From the NCBI GenBank assembly GCA_025458525.1, contig JALOSF010000004.1, forward strand, positions 1 to 64,000: DNA of 64,000 nucleotides. The letters are read 5' to 3'. This document shows, piece by piece, positions 63,566-64,000 of the stretch. The notes beneath the pieces are model-generated. The model saw only the letters and a program-made list of their open reading frames with translations. It was not told where the DNA came from and did no database searches. The DNA is from Cypionkella sp. GTDB taxonomy: Bacteria > Pseudomonadota > Alphaproteobacteria > Rhodobacterales > Rhodobacteraceae. Made by a program: the position numbers and the translations under genes. The stretch's first letter is position 1. Every line of letters starts with the position of its first letter.

Positions 63566-64000
63566 GCCCGCACCTCGGCCAGCAGGGCGTTCAGCCTTGC
63601 CTCATCCAACCGCCCCACCAGCCGCCCATCAACCTGCGCCGCCGGGGCACAGGCGCAGAGCCCAAGGCAGAACACCGGCTCCAGCGTCACCGCGCCATCG
63701 GCACTTGTTTCATGCCAATCGAGGCCCAGCCGCTCTTGCGCGACCTCCGCCAGCCGGTCCGCGCCCATCGCCTGACAGGCTTCCGCCCGGCACAGCCGCA
63801 GCACATGCCGCCCTGCGGGCGCCTCGCGGAAGTCGTGATAAAAGCTGATGACCCCATGAACCTCGGCGCGGGTCAGGCCCAGCCCTTCGGCCAGCACCGG
63901 CACCACGTCTTGCGGCACATGGCCAAACTCTGCCTGCACCGCGTGAAGCACGGGCAACAGCGCGCCTTCGACCCCCCGATGATCAGCCAGAATATCGCCC
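63562..64000 (-). CDS. fdsG: Formate dehydrogenase gamma subunit, 5' end cut by window edge
   Basis: NuoE-like thioredoxin-fold subunit with a 2Fe-2S cluster. The frame runs open to the window edge; the visible 145 residues start at GDILADHRGVEGALLPVL. The conserved core EVHGVISFYHDFR and cluster cysteines LCRAEAC and FCLGLCACAP are present. Only the first residues are missing. The TTG at 63957 inside it is not the start. It overlaps fdsB by four bases and leads the fdsG-B-A-fdhD-fdsD operon. Confidence 0.93.
   Translation of the reverse strand, partial: GDILADHRGVEGALLPVLHAVQAEFGHVPQDVVPVLAEGLGLTRAEVHGVISFYHDFREAPAGRHVLRLCRAEACQAMGADRLAEVAQERLGLDWHETSADGAVTLEPVFCLGLCACAPAAQVDGRLVGRLDEARLNALLAEVRA

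Noticed and set aside
1-64000. Mobile elements, CRISPR arrays, prophage or integrated islands
   Set aside because: No transposase, integrase, phage structural gene or regularly spaced repeats were seen. The three tRNA genes have no attachment-site duplication or integrase beside them.

Overview
The window is ordinary chromosome from a high-GC alphaproteobacterium, almost certainly of the Rhodobacterales (Rhodobacter/Paracoccus relatives). The grounds are the gene content and order: a CarD-type regulator, an Irr-type Fur protein next to fabA-fabB-fabI, an NAD-dependent formate dehydrogenase operon of the fds type, pssA-psd beside rpoH, a Suv3-like helicase followed by an S4-domain gene and fdxA, and a PpaA/AerR-like B12-binding protein. 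No rRNA, insertion sequence, prophage, integrase or CRISPR array is visible. About 60 protein genes fill the window densely. Many open frames opposite real genes are GC-driven shadows and are left out.

Layout. 1-1850: tRNA-Gly(GCC), tRNA-Tyr(GTA), an RlmB/TrmH methyltransferase, then a CtrA-type box, a possible small RNA or leader with a terminator, and a CoA-binding protein. 1878-6827 (minus): histidine genes hisB, hisH, hisA, hisF, hisE, interrupted by glsA and by two opposite-strand genes (a stand-alone Ada zinc domain and a DUF2147 protein). 6858-10258 (minus): a Mn/Zn ABC importer with a striking operator-promoter arrangement. 10476-19852: a glycosyltransferase-like protein, a LysE exporter with a divergent Lrp regulator, MetY, a SIMPL protein, a 1023-residue membrane protein with secretion/pilus-like ends, and cobT/cobS. 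19903-24921: carD, fdxA, S4 protein, helicase, TPR protein. 24991-26222: SCP2 protein and hydrolase.

26238-30995 (minus) is the most interesting block: a circularly permuted ATP-grasp, an alpha-E protein, a transglutaminase-like protease, an unrecognised membrane-anchored protein and an Anbu-type proteasome-like peptidase. This matches a predicted peptide-synthesis/degradation system that is poorly characterised. 31165-33895 holds a ligase-associated exonuclease and an ATP-dependent DNA ligase without the usual helicase partner.

33974-45691: pepF, the B12-binding regulator, an oxidoreductase, a lipoprotein, pssA-psd, rpoH, rluD, irr, fabA, fabB and fabI. 45739-53163: a glutamine-synthetase-like enzyme paired with a class III aminotransferase, pyrD with DUF952, a periplasmic nucleotidase, a TerC-like protein and tRNA-Gly(TCC). 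53263-57285: a divergent response regulator and hybrid kinase, then a CbiX-like chelatase. 57338-64000 (minus): a short-chain dehydrogenase and the fdsG-B-A-fdhD-fdsD operon. In that operon fdsA carries an apparent short deletion with frameshift that fuses its frame to fdhD; fdsG is cut by the window edge.
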